From the NCBI RefSeq assembly GCF_020497125.1, contig NC_059072.1:307166781-307230780 (forward strand): 64,000 bases of DNA, read 5' to 3'. Of the stretch, positions 62,977-64,000 are shown in pieces (the stretch's first letter is position 1; each line of letters begins with the position of its first letter). The position numbers and the translations under genes were made by a program. The DNA is from Mauremys mutica. Its lineage: Eukaryota > Chordata > Testudines > Geoemydidae. The notes under the pieces are model-generated. The model saw only the letters and a program-made list of their open reading frames with translations, did not search any database and was not told the DNA's origin.

Positions 62977-63705
62977 TGTGGCAGAGCTCTGACCTTGCCC
63001 CTGTGGGTCCTGCGCTTCTAGGCGGTTTATGCTAACCTCAGTGGCTCACTGTGACCCTCCACGTAGCCCTTCTCTCTCTAGGGCCAGGGTTACAGTCTAC
63101 TGAGCCCTTTTCATCATAGGCCAGCAAGGAGGTTGGTGAGAGAACTCCCACAGTCTCTGTTGTCTCTGGGGGCTTATTTCAGAACAGTTTAGCCTCCTGT
63201 CCTGACAGGGGCTTGACTTCCCCTGCCAGGAGATGTTCCTATAGTGGTAGGTTGGGGGAACCCGGGCCCACCCTCTACTCCGGGTTCCGGCCCAGGGACC
63301 CTAATGGTAGCAGCTATTGGCAGCCAACCTTTCACTGCCAGAGTTGCTACATTTTCCTGGGCCACTTTCCCACAGCTCTCCTGCTTCTCCTTTCTTCACC
63401 CTTACCTTAGGGCTCCCTTACCGATGGTTTGAGAGTGTCTTCATTAGCCAGCCCTTCAGCCACATTTCCTCTCCTCTACCTGACTGGCGTGAGCCCTTTT
63501 TATAGTATCAGCAGGGCCTTAATTAGAGTCAGGTGGTCACATTAGCTTAATGGCCTCACCTGACTCTTTGCAGGTTAATTAGAGTCAGGTGTTCTCATTA
63601 GCCTGGAGCAGCCCCTGCTCTGGTCAGTCAGGGAACAGAAAACTGTTAATCCAGTGGCCAGTATATCTGCCTTCTGCTATACCCAATGGGCCTGGGTCTA
63701 TCACA
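62977..63705 (-). mobile_element. solo LTR of an LTR retroelement
   Basis: A 729-bp unit with TG...CA ends (TGTGGCAGAGCTC on the left; the minus strand starts TGTGATAGACCC). It is bounded by a 4-bp duplication ATAC at 62973-62976 and 63706-63709. On the minus strand a TATAAAAA box lies at 63504-63497, so transcription would run leftward. No internal gag, pol or env sequence adjoins it, so it is a recombined solo LTR. Confidence 0.7.
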
Positions 63706-64000
63706 ATACCTTGCAATGCTGGCTACAAAAGTGCCATGCGAATGCCTGTTCTCACTTTCTGGTGACATTGTAAATAAGAAGCAGGCAGTAGTATCTCCCA
63801 TCAAAGTAAGCAAACTTCTTTGTCTTAGTGATTGACAGAATAAGAAGTAGGACTGAGTGGACTTGTAGGCTCTAAAGTTTTACACTGTTTTGTTTTTGAG
63901 TGCAGTTATGTAACCAAAAAAAATAATAATCTGCATTTGTAAGTTACACTTTCACAATAAAGAGATTGCACTACAGTACTTGTATCAGGTGAATTGAAAA
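62981..64000. other. right-hand flank
   Basis: After the solo LTR (from 63710) the last 290 bp are AT-rich with no recognisable feature. No coding sequence for the expected mammalian neighbour (ARL11) was found before the window ends. Confidence 0.4.

Noticed and set aside
60700..64000. ARL11 coding exon as the expected mammalian neighbour
   Set aside because: No small-GTPase motifs (GxxxxGK, DxxG, NKxD) were found in open frames here. The gene may lie outside the window or be arranged differently.

Overview
This is vertebrate nuclear DNA. Its only well-supported gene is a complete RCBTB1 (RCC1 and BTB domain-containing protein 1) on the minus strand. Eleven coding exons between 12511 and 40847 all have GT-AG borders and matching phases. 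They sum to 1596 nt, that is 531 codons plus TGA, the same length as human RCBTB1. The CDS starts at an ATG at 40847-40845. A candidate untranslated exon lies at 48002-48115, and a candidate first exon ends at 59014 inside a CpG island (about 58.4-59.8 kb). So the transcription unit covers roughly 47 kb of the window.

The repeats point to a turtle, probably Cryptodira. There are many degraded CR1-type LINEs, a long DIRS-type tyrosine-recombinase retrotransposon, CORE-SINE/MIR relics, many short hAT-like and mariner-like terminal-inverted-repeat elements, and a tRNA-derived SINE with recognisable A-box and B-box-like blocks. The species call is an inference from repeat content. No ordinary single-copy gene other than RCBTB1 was found.

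Layout: 1-2130, a CR1-type LINE (minus) carrying a 41-bp retroposon scar. 2395-6965, a DIRS element (minus) with gag-like, RT/RNase H and recombinase remains. 7.0-11.6 kb, MIR relics, a CR1 3' half, a tRNA-SINE and a MITE. About 11.63-12.51 kb, probable RCBTB1 3' UTR. 12.5-40.9 kb, RCBTB1 coding exons with introns holding hAT MITEs, two oppositely oriented copies of one mariner-like MITE, a 156-bp palindrome, three CR1 copies and a Tigger-like transposon. 40.9-59 kb, 5' introns rich in hAT MITEs, a DIRS relic and fold-back repeats. 59-64 kb, CpG-island promoter, two related MITEs, a CR1 fragment and a solo LTR.

The most interesting hypotheses concern RCBTB1 expression. First, the candidate 5' exon has two overlapping splice donors 5 nt apart. 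One would give a 36-codon upstream ORF and the other an in-frame 47-residue N-terminal extension. Second, inverted MITE copies flank coding exons 5-9 and could favour a 721-nt circular RNA. I found no evidence for a new multi-gene system, CRISPR array or operon.
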